19,660 bases of DNA from DATHVR01 sp035461175 (GCA_035461175.1 DATHVR010000086.1:1-19660), one strand, 5' to 3'; counted from the first letter of the stretch, positions 6,909 to 14,080 are shown. Program-made: numbers and translations. Notes: generated by a model not told the origin, from the letters alone.

Positions 6909-7967
6909 CTACGGCTGTTGGTAGGCGACGGCGCCCCAGTGGGCGCCGGCTCCGAAGGCGGTAAAGGCGACCAGGGCGCCGGAGGGGACCATGCCGTCCT
7001 GGCGGCATTCGTGGAAGAGGAGGGGGATGGTGGCGGCGGTGGTGTTGCCGTAGCGACCGACGTTCATCGGCACCTTGTCGGGGTCGATCTCGAGTCGGCG
7101 GCCCACCGCCTCGACGATGCGGCCGTTGGCCTGGTGAGCCACGACCAGATCGAGGTCGCCGGTCTTGCGGTCGATCCGGCGCAGCACCGTCTCCACCGCC
7201 TCCGGCATCAGGCGTACCGCCATGCGAAACAGCCCACCGCCGTCCATTCGCGGGAGATGGAGGCCGGCGGCGATCTGGGCGGCGTCGGCGAAGGGCCGGT
7301 GGGTGAAGCCAAGGCCGGGCACCACGATCAGTTCGTCGTGCTCGCCGTCGGTGTGGATGGTGGAGGCAAGGATTCCCTCGGTGGGCGCACCGGCCTGCAG
7401 CACCATCGCTCCGGCTCCGTCGCCGAAGAGGATCGCCCAACCCCGGGTCTCGTCGTTGATGCGGCGCTGCTCCTCGGAGATCGGCCTGTCGGAAAGTCCC
7501 AGCACCACCTCCCAGGAATCGCCCCAGGGCAGATAGCCGGCGTGGACCTCGGCTCCGACCACCACCACCGTGCGGGCCCGTCCGGTGGCGAGCAGCATGT
7601 CGGCCAGGTCCATCCCGTACAGGAAACCGGCGCACTGGGCACGCAGGTCGAAAACCCCGATGTGGCCCAGGCCCGCCTTGTGCTGGACGGCCCCGGCGAT
7701 CCCGGGGGCGTAGCGGTCGGGGGTCATGGTGGCGGTGATGAGGGCATCGACCTCCCCCGGATCGACGCCGGCATCGGCCAGGGCGGCGGTGACGGCCTCG
7801 GCGGCCAGGTCGGACGACCCTGTCCCGGGCGGGGCGAAGCGTCGCTCGTACACCCCGCTGCGGCTCACGACCCACTCGTCGGTGGTGTCCATGATGCGGG
7901 CCAGGTCGTGGTTGGTCACGACCTGCTCGGGGATCCCAGCCCCGGTTCCGACGATCACGCTGCCCAT
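6909..7967 (-). CDS. fabH: 3-oxoacyl-ACP synthase III family protein (FabH-like)
   Basis: This thiolase-fold enzyme is expected to condense an acyl-CoA starter with malonyl-ACP. The KAS III triad is intact: Cys112 in AQCAGF, His278 in VVAHQAN and Asn308 in GRYGNTTAATIP. TTDEWVVSRSGVYERR at about 28-43 is the usual N-terminal KAS III signature, and FGDGAGAMVL at about 181-190 is conserved. It has 352 residues against about 317 in E. coli FabH. Much of the difference lies at about 148-180 (GDSWEVVLGLSDRPISEEQRR), just before FGDGAGA. That insertion could alter the acyl pocket, so it may be a specialised KAS III rather than the housekeeping enzyme. ATG 7967 is chosen because GAGGAGGG (7971-7978) is well spaced. 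No acyl carrier protein or other fatty-acid gene is adjacent. Confidence 0.85.
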   Translation of the reverse strand: MGSVIVGTGAGIPEQVVTNHDLARIMDTTDEWVVSRSGVYERRFAPPGTGSSDLAAEAVTAALADAGVDPGEVDALITATMTPDRYAPGIAGAVQHKAGLGHIGVFDLRAQCAGFLYGMDLADMLLATGRARTVVVVGAEVHAGYLPWGDSWEVVLGLSDRPISEEQRRINDETRGWAILFGDGAGAMVLQAGAPTEGILASTIHTDGEHDELIVVPGLGFTHRPFADAAQIAAGLHLPRMDGGGLFRMAVRLMPEAVETVLRRIDRKTGDLDLVVAHQANGRIVEAVGRRLEIDPDKVPMNVGRYGNTTAATIPLLFHECRQDGMVPSGALVAFTAFGAGAHWGAVAYQQP

Positions 7968-8092
7968 GTGCCCTCCTCGATCACATGGCCCATTCGGTCC
8001 CGGGCTACCCATCGGATGGCCCGAAATCCGGGCGTGTCGCCGGCCGGTGCCGTTGAGTACACGCCAGGGATCAAGAGTACCCTTGAAGGGAC
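7968..8092. promoter_or_regulatory. Divergent intergenic region between the ketosynthase and TetR genes
   Basis: Both genes start outward from this 125-bp gap, the usual arrangement for a TetR regulator controlling its neighbour. A perfect short palindrome, CCCTTGAAGGG (8080-8090), sits two bases before the regulator's ATG and could be an operator. TTGAGT (8053-8058) and TACCCT (8078-8083), 19 bp apart, are possible -35 and -10 boxes for the regulator. Promoter and operator are both inferred. Confidence 0.35.
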
Positions 8093-8704
8093 ATGCCACG
8101 CATCCGGGCCGACTCGATCGCCGAGCACAAGGCTCTGACTCGCCAGCAGATCCTGGGAGCCGCCCAGGACCTGATCGCCGAGGTCGGCTCGGCCGACATC
8201 TCCCTCGGCGAGATCGCCGCCGCCGTCGGCATCGGCCGCACCACCCTCTACGAGTACTTCACCGATCGCGACGACGTCATCGCCTCCCTGGTGGAAGATG
8301 AGTTGCCCGACGTGGTGGCCAACCTCCTCCTCACCGTGCCCGAGGGACTGGCACCGCCCGAGCACCTGGCCGAGGTGGCCGAGCGCACGGTGCGCTTCGT
8401 CGCCAACGACCGCGTCCTGGGGTTGATCCTCCACCGCGAGGTGGGACGGATGTCGGCCGAGGCCCAACACCGGATCCGGGTGGCCCACTCCGACCTGGTC
8501 AGCGAAGTGGCCTCGATCTACGCCGCCGGGGTGGAACAGGGGTCGTTGCGGGACCTCCCCATCGACCTGGCCGGTCGGTTCATCCAGGACACGATCATGT
8601 CCGCGGCGCGAGCTGTGATCGCCGCCCCCGATCCCGATCGGCGTCTGCCCGAGATCCTCTCGGCGATGCGCAGCTTCCTCCTCAACGGGATCGCCACCGC
8701 CTGA
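8093..8704 (+). CDS. TetR/AcrR-family transcriptional regulator
   Basis: This 203-residue protein has an N-terminal TetR helix-turn-helix: LTRQQILGAAQDLIAEVGSA followed by ISLGEIAAAVGIGRTTLYEYFTDRDDVI at about 36-63, with the recognition helix around GIGRTTLYEYF. The C-terminal half is helical and hydrophobic, as expected for a ligand-binding and dimerisation domain, but gives no clue to the ligand. It is divergent from the ketosynthase gene, so control of that gene and of itself is likely. An acyl-CoA or fatty-acid ligand is an attractive guess from context only. AAGGG lies close before ATG 8093, at tight spacing for a ribosome-binding site. The next gene, ppk1, starts 67 bp downstream and probably has its own promoter. 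Confidence 0.9.
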   Translation: MPRIRADSIAEHKALTRQQILGAAQDLIAEVGSADISLGEIAAAVGIGRTTLYEYFTDRDDVIASLVEDELPDVVANLLLTVPEGLAPPEHLAEVAERTVRFVANDRVLGLILHREVGRMSAEAQHRIRVAHSDLVSEVASIYAAGVEQGSLRDLPIDLAGRFIQDTIMSAARAVIAAPDPDRRLPEILSAMRSFLLNGIATA

Positions 8705-8771
8705 TTCCTCGGGTTTACCCGGCGGTCGGTGGGATAAGGTATCGACTAGGCCTCGTTTCCGGCCGATAAGC

Positions 8772-10820
8772 ATGATCCCCATGAATCCCGACCATTACAT
8801 CAACCGAGAGCTCTCCTGGCTGGAGTTCAACGAACGGGTCCTGACGTTGGCCCAGCGCCCCTCGGTTCCGTTGCTGGGACGGGTCAAGTTCCTGGCCATC
8901 TGGGCCACCAACCTCGACGAGTTCTTCCAGGTGCGGGTGGCGGGGTTGAAAGAGCAGGTCGCCCAGAACGTGCGGGCCACCCCGCCCGACGGTCTGACTC
9001 CGGGCGAGCAGCTGACGGCGATTCGCGAGGAGGTGGCGCAACACTACGCCGAGGTCTCCAAGTGCTTCCTCACCGACCTCGCCCCGGCGCTGTCGGAGGC
9101 GGGGATCGTGTTCAGCGACTACGCCACCCTCGACGACGAGGACCGGGCCTACCTCGACGACCAGTTCCGCCAGCGGGTCTACCCGGTGGTCACGCCGCTG
9201 GCGGTTGACCCGGCTCATCCCTTTCCCTACATCTCCAACCTGTCTCTCAACCTGGCGATCTTCGTGCGCAACCCCGAGACCGGCGTCACCCGCTTCGCAC
9301 GGATCAAGGTCCCGCCCATCCTTCCCCGCTTCGTCGTCCTTCCCGACGGGGAGCGCTTCGTCCCCCTCGAGCAGGTGATCGCCTCCCACCTCGACAGCCT
9401 CTTCCCCGGCATGGAGATCCTCGCCCACCACGTGTTCCGGGTCACCCGCAACGCCGACATCGAGATCGAGGAGGAGGAGGGCGGCGACCTGCTGCTGACG
9501 ATCGAGTCCGAGCTCACCCGGCGTCGCTTCGGCCACGTCGTCCGTCTCGAGGTGCCTCCCGACATGCCCGACGACGTGCTCGAGCTGCTGATGCGGGAGA
9601 TGGGCGCCAGCGCCGAGGACGTCTACCACGTCGAAGGCCCCATCGACCTGGGCGGGCTCTGGGGGATCGCCGACCTCGACCGGCCCGACCTCGACTACGA
9701 GTCCTGGCATTGGCTGACGCCGATGCGGCTGCAGCCGGTGGAGGGGGAGGCCCCGGACATCTTCAGTGTCATCCGCGAGGGCGACCTCTTCGTCCAGCAT
9801 CCGTACGACTCGTTCACGACCTCGGTGGAGGCATTCGTCGATCAAGCCGCCCACGACCCCGACGTCCTTGCCATCAAGATGACCCTGTACCGGACGTCGC
9901 GCGACAGCCAGATCATGCGGTCGCTGATCGACGCCGCCGAATCGGGCAAGCAGGTGGTGGCGATGGTCGAGCTCAAGGCCCGTTTCGACGAGGAGCGCAA
10001 CATCGAGTGGGCCCAGCGGCTGGAGGACGCCGGCGTCCATGTCATGTACGGGGTGGTCGGGCTCAAGACCCACACCAAGCTGGCGCTGGTGGTGCGGGAC
10101 GAGGGCGGGACGATCCACCGCTACGCCCACGTCGGGACCGGCAACTACAACGAGTCCACCGCCCGCATCTACGAGGACGTCGGGCTGCTCACCGCCGATC
10201 CCGACATCGGGGCCGATCTCTCCGACCTGTTCAACTTCCTGACCGGCTACAGCCGCCAGACCCGCTATCGGGCGCTGTCGGTCTCACCGGAGGGGATCCG
10301 CCGGCGCATGGTGGAGCTGATCCGTAGCGAGGCCGCCCAGAGCGAGGGCTACATCACGATGAAGATGAACTCGCTCGTCGACGCCCGCATGATCGACGAA
10401 CTCTACGCCGCCTCCCAGGCCGGGACCCGCATCGACCTGATCGTGCGCGGCATCTGCTGTCTGCGCCCGGGGGTGGCGGGGCTGTCGGAGAACATCCGGG
10501 TGCGCTCGATCGTGGGGCGCTACCTGGAGCACTCCCGCATCTACCGCTTCGGGGCCCGGGGCCGCGACCGCACCTACTACATCGGATCGGCCGACCTCAT
10601 GCCGCGCAACCTCGATCGCCGGGTGGAGGCGCTGGCGCCGATCAACGACCCCACGGCCCAGTTCCGCATCGACGAGATCCTCGACGTGCTCCTCGCCGAC
10701 GACGTCCACTCCTGGGAGCTCGGTCCCGACGGGGTGTGGACAACGGTGCCCGAGGTCCACCACATCAAGACCCACGACACCCTCCAGGACCTGGCCGTAG
10801 CAAGGTCGCGGGTGTCCTGA
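8772..10820 (+). CDS. ppk1: Polyphosphate kinase 1
   Basis: Polyphosphate kinase 1 reversibly transfers the terminal phosphate of ATP to polyphosphate. The 682 residues match the family length of about 690. The N-terminal domain opens YINRELSWLEFNERVL and contains ATNLDEFFQVRVAG (about 45-58), both characteristic. The autophosphorylated histidine is His453 in HRYAHVGTGNYN. The second conserved histidine is His587 in GRYLEHSRIYRF, followed by YYIGSADLMPRNLDRRVE. LYRTSRDSQIM and LKARFDEERNIEWAQ are further signatures. Two ATGs, 8772 and 8781, could start it; both precede the conserved region and neither has a clear Shine-Dalgarno. A sequence resembling one PHO-box repeat lies at 8713-8723. The gene is 3.3 kb upstream of the pst operon, consistent with a shared phosphate role. 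Confidence 0.95.
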   Translation: MIPMNPDHYINRELSWLEFNERVLTLAQRPSVPLLGRVKFLAIWATNLDEFFQVRVAGLKEQVAQNVRATPPDGLTPGEQLTAIREEVAQHYAEVSKCFLTDLAPALSEAGIVFSDYATLDDEDRAYLDDQFRQRVYPVVTPLAVDPAHPFPYISNLSLNLAIFVRNPETGVTRFARIKVPPILPRFVVLPDGERFVPLEQVIASHLDSLFPGMEILAHHVFRVTRNADIEIEEEEGGDLLLTIESELTRRRFGHVVRLEVPPDMPDDVLELLMREMGASAEDVYHVEGPIDLGGLWGIADLDRPDLDYESWHWLTPMRLQPVEGEAPDIFSVIREGDLFVQHPYDSFTTSVEAFVDQAAHDPDVLAIKMTLYRTSRDSQIMRSLIDAAESGKQVVAMVELKARFDEERNIEWAQRLEDAGVHVMYGVVGLKTHTKLALVVRDEGGTIHRYAHVGTGNYNESTARIYEDVGLLTADPDIGADLSDLFNFLTGYSRQTRYRALSVSPEGIRRRMVELIRSEAAQSEGYITMKMNSLVDARMIDELYAASQAGTRIDLIVRGICCLRPGVAGLSENIRVRSIVGRYLEHSRIYRFGARGRDRTYYIGSADLMPRNLDRRVEALAPINDPTAQFRIDEILDVLLADDVHSWELGPDGVWTTVPEVHHIKTHDTLQDLAVARSRVS

Positions 10821-10826
10821 ACCGCG

Positions 10827-10878
10827 CTCGGGCCGCCCTCTACCCGCCTGAGGCATGTCCCCAAGCTGTGGGGGGCAA
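10827..10878 (+). repeat. Partial copy A of the hairpin-rich intergenic repeat
   Basis: The left part GCCGCCCTCTACCCGCCTG (10832-10850) matches copy B at 17 of 19 positions. The middle is missing. The end resembles copy B's last hairpin: CCCCA (10859-10863) pairs with TGGGG (10869-10873), followed by GGCAAC. This looks like an internally deleted copy. Confidence 0.6.
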
Positions 10879-10888
10879 CAGATGGAAC

Positions 10889-11014
10889 ACGGGTTTGCCC
10901 GACCTTTCGGGCCGCCACCTACCCGCCTGGCGGCGGGTCCCTTCCTCCCTCGCTTCGCTCCGGGGGACAAAGCGGAGGACTTTGCCCCCAACGAAGTTGG
11001 GGGAGGTAGGGGGC
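10889..11014 (+). repeat. Full copy B of the hairpin-rich intergenic repeat
   Basis: Blocks in order are ACGGGTTTGC (10889-10898), stem CCCGA/TCGGG (10898-10911) and terminal arm GCCACCTACC (10914-10923). Then come stem CCCGCC/GGCGGG (10922-10937), ACAAAGCGG (10967-10975), perfect stem CCCCCAAC/GTTGGGGG with loop GAA (10985-11003), and terminal arm GGTAGGGGGC (11005-11014). The terminal arms pair at 9 of 10 positions. Copy 1 at 3481-3588 has the same order on the other strand, with different but still paired stem bases. Confidence 0.75.
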
Positions 11015-11023
11015 AAGCGTGTG

Positions 11024-11075
11024 GGGCGCTCTCTACCTCGGCCCCCGCCTCGCTACGAGAACAAAGCGGGAGAGT
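11024..11075 (+). repeat. Partial copy C of the hairpin-rich intergenic repeat
   Basis: GGCGCTCTCTACCTCGGCC resembles the left arm of copies A and B. CCTCGCTACGAGAACAAAGCGG resembles copy B around 10948-10975, including the shared ACAAAGCGG (11061-11069 here). It has its own small stem, CTCG/CGAG. The right-hand hairpin is absent. It is a weaker match than copies A and B. Confidence 0.45.
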
Positions 11076-11139
11076 CTGAACCGCGTGGGCTTGGGACGGG
11101 TTAATTTCTCTCCATCATCAGTCGCTCCCCTGATCAGTC

Positions 11140-12783
11140 GTGACCCCCATCGCAGCAGCCCGATCCGGACGGCGCGCCGCCTTCGTTCGGGTGGCCCGGG
11201 CCATCCACATGCGCCGGGCCCTGCTCGCCTACCTCTCGTTCAGTTCGGTGGAGTGGGCGGTGTGGATCGTGATCCTGGTGTGGGCCCATTCGGTGGGCGA
11301 CGCCGGTACCGTCGGTTTCGTGGCCGTGGCGCAGCTAGTGCCGGCGGCCCTGCTCGCTCCCTCGCTGGCCAGCCTGGTCGACCGGCTCCCGCGGTCTGTG
11401 GCCCCTCCCGTCGCCTATCTGACTCTGGCCGTATCCATGGGAGCCACCGCGGCAGCGGTGCTGGTCGGTGCCCCGTTCTGGACGGTGCTGGTGCTGGCGG
11501 TTGTGACCAACGTCCTCGTGGGCGCCGGGCGTCCCGCCCATCACAGTCTCACCCCCTGTCTGGCCAGCGGTCCCACCGAACTGGTGGCGGCCAACGTGGT
11601 GGCGACCGGCGCCGAGGGGCTGGGACTGTTCCTCGGACCCGCCCTGGTTGGGGTGCTGATGGCCGTCACCTCTCCCGGCGTGGCGCTGCTGGCGTGCGTC
11701 GGCCTCCTTTTGGTGTCCACGATCCTCACGGTGGGATTTCCCCCCGTCGCTCTGCCGGAGGTAGATACGGGAGAAAAGGTGGCTCCGGGAATCCGCGAGG
11801 GCATCCGGCGCTTCGCCACCGACCGCTCGGTGCGCCTCCCCATCCTCCTCGGCGGGGTCCAGGGCGTGGTGGAGGGCGCCGTCGACGTCCTCGTCGTCCT
11901 CCTCGCGATCGAGGTGCTGGGGATGGGCGACGGCGGCGCCGGCTACCTCAACGCCGTCCTCGGGATCGGAGCGCTGGCCGGAGGGGTGGCCTCCGCGGCC
12001 CTGGTCGGCCGGGTCCGCCTGGCCTCCCCGATGCTGGTCAGCGGCCTCCTCACCGGCGCCGCCATGGTCCTGTTGGCCTTCTCCCCGCTGGCGGCGCTGT
12101 TCCTGGCGGTGATGGGGATCGGTTACGCCCTCACCAGCGTCATCACCAAGACCATGCTCCAGCGCCTCAGCCCGATGAGTGTGATGGGTCGCATGTTCGG
12201 GTTGTTGGAGGGAGTCACGCTCGCCGGCCTGGCGGTAGGAGCGGCGGCGGCGCCCATCGTCGGCGAGTGGGTCGGGGTGGAAACGGCCTTCGCGGTATTC
12301 GGGCTGGCGATGCCGCTGATGCTGGCGGCCACGTGGCGGGCTCTGCGCGCTGCCGACCACTCCTACTCGATACCGAGCGACATCCTCGCCGTTCTCGGAC
12401 GGGTCGGTCCGGTCTCGGGTCTCGAGCCTGAAGCTCTCGAGGCGCTCGCTCGCGGCGCCCGCCATCTCGCCATCGCGGTCGGGGAGACGGTCGTCCACGA
12501 GGGTGAGCACGGCCACGAGATGTTCGTGATCGAGTCGGGAGCGGTCGATGTCACCCGGGCCGGATCCAGGGTGGCGGCGCTTGGGGCCGGAGACATCTTC
12601 GGCGAGATAGCCCTTCTGAGCGATGCGCCTCGCATCGCCACCGTCGTCGCCACCGAGCCCACCTCGCTGGTGGCGGTGAACCGGGAGGCGTTCCTGGCCG
12701 CTCTCGCCACCGCCCCCGCCGCCCGCCTGGCGGTGGAGCACATGGCCCACAGCCGCCGCCGGGAGACCCTGGGCGAGCCCTGA
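11140..12783 (+). CDS. MFS transporter fused to a C-terminal cyclic-nucleotide-binding domain
   Basis: The 547-residue protein has two parts. Residues about 25-403 are a major facilitator domain with around ten to twelve hydrophobic segments, a DRLPR loop after the second or third helix (81-85), and GRPAHHSLTP near 130-139. Residues about 412-535 form a soluble cNMP-binding fold: LEPEALEALARGARHLAIAVGETVVHEGEHGHEMFVIESGAVDV, then a phosphate-binding cassette FGEIALLSDAPR (487-498). Glu489 and Arg498, the residues that bind the ribose and cyclic phosphate, are both kept. The domain probably senses cAMP or a similar nucleotide and gates transport; the substrate is unknown. GTG 11140 is the first start in the frame that leaves a short N-terminus before helix 1; ATG 11209 is an alternative. 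No Shine-Dalgarno is seen. Confidence 0.85.
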   Translation: MTPIAAARSGRRAAFVRVARAIHMRRALLAYLSFSSVEWAVWIVILVWAHSVGDAGTVGFVAVAQLVPAALLAPSLASLVDRLPRSVAPPVAYLTLAVSMGATAAAVLVGAPFWTVLVLAVVTNVLVGAGRPAHHSLTPCLASGPTELVAANVVATGAEGLGLFLGPALVGVLMAVTSPGVALLACVGLLLVSTILTVGFPPVALPEVDTGEKVAPGIREGIRRFATDRSVRLPILLGGVQGVVEGAVDVLVVLLAIEVLGMGDGGAGYLNAVLGIGALAGGVASAALVGRVRLASPMLVSGLLTGAAMVLLAFSPLAALFLAVMGIGYALTSVITKTMLQRLSPMSVMGRMFGLLEGVTLAGLAVGAAAAPIVGEWVGVETAFAVFGLAMPLMLAATWRALRAADHSYSIPSDILAVLGRVGPVSGLEPEALEALARGARHLAIAVGETVVHEGEHGHEMFVIESGAVDVTRAGSRVAALGAGDIFGEIALLSDAPRIATVVATEPTSLVAVNREAFLAALATAPAARLAVEHMAHSRRRETLGEP

Positions 12784-12786
12784 TCT

Positions 12787-12838
12787 CGTTTTCGCGACAG
12801 AATTGCGCGCTATGGCGCGCAATCCTGTCGCGAAAACG
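12787..12838. repeat. 52-bp near-perfect palindrome between the MFS and beta-propeller genes
   Basis: Two 24-base arms (12787-12810 and 12815-12838) pair at 23 of 24 positions around the loop TATG. The arm begins CGTTTTCGCGACAG and ends TTGCGCGC. It starts three bases after the MFS stop and ends 18 bp before the candidate promoter of the next gene. The stem is far longer than a usual terminator and the T-rich end lies at the wrong side. It may be a terminator, a dispersed palindromic repeat, or both. Confidence 0.8.
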
Positions 12839-12856
12839 TCGGTTGGTTGCTTCGCC

Positions 12857-12862
12857 TAGCGT
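12857..12862 (+). promoter_or_regulatory. Candidate -10 box for a leaderless beta-propeller lipoprotein transcript
   Basis: TAGCGT fits TANNNT and lies seven bases before ATG 12870, the spacing expected when transcription starts at the start codon. No Shine-Dalgarno lies in the gap. There is no recognisable -35 box; the palindrome ends 18 bp upstream. Confidence 0.4.
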
Positions 12863-12869
12863 TGGGCGG

Positions 12870-13964
12870 ATGAAGATTGGCCTGGTTGCCGTAGCCGTCG
12901 GGCTTTTGCTGATCGCCTGCTCTCCGGACGAGGCCGCGCCGACGACGGCGTCGCCCGTCACGACCGCAGCGACCACGACCACCGCCACGGCTCGGGTAAG
13001 CACGACGACCACTCAGACCACCGCCGTCACCACGACTCCGATAGAGACCACGACGACGACCATCGGCCCCGCTCCCGTCACCGGGGTGGAGGAGTACCCG
13101 ATTCCGGGGAGTCGCCCTCACGATGTCGCCGTGGCTCCCGACGGGTCGGTCTGGTACACCGCCCAGCGCTCGGGGAGTCTCGACCGCCTCGACCCGTCCA
13201 CCGGCGAGGTCGAGCAGGTCCCGCTCGGGACGGGGGCGGCGCCCCACGGCGTGATCGTGGGACCGGACGGCGACGCCTGGGTAACCGACCAGGGCCTCAA
13301 CGGCCTGGTCCGGGTCGAACACGAGACTCTCGACTTCGAGGTGTATCGGGCGCCGGCGGAGGTGTCGATGCATACCGCCGTCTTCGCCCCGGACGGCATC
13401 CTCTGGTTCACCGGCCAGGCGGGCTACGTCGGCCGTTTCGACCCGGAGTCTGAGCAGATGGATCTGTATGAGACCGGGGGCGGTGGTCCCTACGGCATCA
13501 CGGTCACGCCGGGAGGCGACGTCTATTACGCCGCCCTGGCCGGCAGCTACATCGCCCGGGTCGACCCGGCTTCGGGCCAGATCACCCGCTTCGACCCGCC
13601 CACCCCCGACCAGGGCGCCCGCCGAGTGTGGACCGACTCGGGCGGCCGCATCTGGGTGTCGTACTGGAACACCGGTCACCTGGCCGTCTACGACCCGGGC
13701 GACGACTCGTGGCGGGAGTGGAGCCTGCCGGGCGAGGCGCCCCAGGCATATGCGGTCTACGTCGACGAGACCGACCGGCCGTGGGTGAGCGACTTCGGAG
13801 GGAACCACGCCCTGCTTCGTTTCGACCCGCTGACGGAGACCTTCGAGTCCTTCGATCTACCCACTCCCGGCGGCGAGGTGAGACAGATCCTGGGCCGTCC
13901 CGGCGAGGTGTGGGGCGGCGAATCGGCCGCCGATGCCCTGGTCGTGATCCGCTACGACGGTTGA
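12870..13964 (+). CDS. Virginiamycin B lyase-like beta-propeller lipoprotein
   Basis: The 364-residue protein has a lipoprotein signal ending LLLIAC (Cys17), then a low-complexity Thr/Ala linker (about 24-65), then a repeat domain. At least six repeats of a propeller blade motif can be seen: PHDVAVAPDGSVWYT (83-97), PHGVIVGPDGDAWVT (125-139), MHTAVFAPDGILWFT (167-181), PYGITVTPGGDVYYA (207-221), ARRVWTDSGGRIWVS (250-264) and AYAVYVDETDRPWVS (293-307). This pattern matches the streptogramin B lyase (Vgb) family, but many family members are not lyases. The last three blades lack the His of the first three, so an enzymatic role is doubtful. A cell-surface binding or sensing role is possible. ATG 12870 is supported by the lipobox and the TAGCGT box; an in-frame GTG at 12843 would precede that box. 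Confidence 0.75.
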   Translation: MKIGLVAVAVGLLLIACSPDEAAPTTASPVTTAATTTTATARVSTTTTQTTAVTTTPIETTTTTIGPAPVTGVEEYPIPGSRPHDVAVAPDGSVWYTAQRSGSLDRLDPSTGEVEQVPLGTGAAPHGVIVGPDGDAWVTDQGLNGLVRVEHETLDFEVYRAPAEVSMHTAVFAPDGILWFTGQAGYVGRFDPESEQMDLYETGGGGPYGITVTPGGDVYYAALAGSYIARVDPASGQITRFDPPTPDQGARRVWTDSGGRIWVSYWNTGHLAVYDPGDDSWREWSLPGEAPQAYAVYVDETDRPWVSDFGGNHALLRFDPLTETFESFDLPTPGGEVRQILGRPGEVWGGESAADALVVIRYDG

Positions 13965-13985
13965 TCCGAAAAGGGGTTTGGGAAC

Positions 13986-14040
13986 GTTCATCTCCCGTTC
14001 ACCTGGGGACCCGATGTCGGAAAACCGGGCCCCGTAGCTT
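13986..14040 (+). promoter_or_regulatory. PHO box and promoter of pstS
   Basis: GTTCATCTCCC (13986-13996) and GTTCACCTGGG (13997-14007) are adjacent 11-bp direct repeats matching the actinobacterial PHO-box unit (GTTCACC-type) bound by PhoP. TAGCTT (14035-14040) is a good TANNNT -10 box 27 bp after the second repeat. A weaker repeat may precede the pair (about 13975-13985). Phosphate-starvation induction of pstS is inferred; the response regulator encoded at 19155 is the likely activator. Confidence 0.75.
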
Positions 14041-14080
14041 GGCGATCGTTACGACCTGCTCGTAAGGAGAAACCAAGAAG

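Larger units (their letters stand above)
10821..11139. other. Gene-free 319-bp stretch occupied by hairpin repeats
   Basis: No convincing gene is present. Most of the stretch (10827-11075) is made of one full and two partial copies of the repeat also found at 3481-3588. A 10-bp direct repeat, CTGAACCGCG, flanks the block at 10817-10826 and 11076-11085; its first copy spans the ppk1 stop. The remaining 54 bp before the MFS gene contain TAATTT (11102-11107), a possible -10 box, and a direct repeat ATCAGTCG at 11117-11124 and 11133-11140. Confidence 0.7.

Noticed and set aside
8715..10130. A 471-codon open frame on the - strand opposite ppk1
   Set aside because: It shows no recognisable motif. 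The + strand frame carries both PPK1 histidines and family signatures throughout.
10736..11104. A short protein-coding gene across the repeat cluster after ppk1
   Set aside because: The open frames there start inside ppk1 or within repeats, are rich in Arg and Pro, and have no ribosome-binding site or family resemblance.
11019..12431. A 470-codon + strand frame overlapping the MFS gene
   Set aside because: It is Arg/Gly/Pro-rich with no membrane helices. The frame starting at 11140 gives regular hydrophobic segments and a cNMP domain.
12945..13075. A DNA tandem repeat of ACC/ACG triplets
   Set aside because: It is explained by the Thr-rich linker of the lipoprotein and has no regular period.
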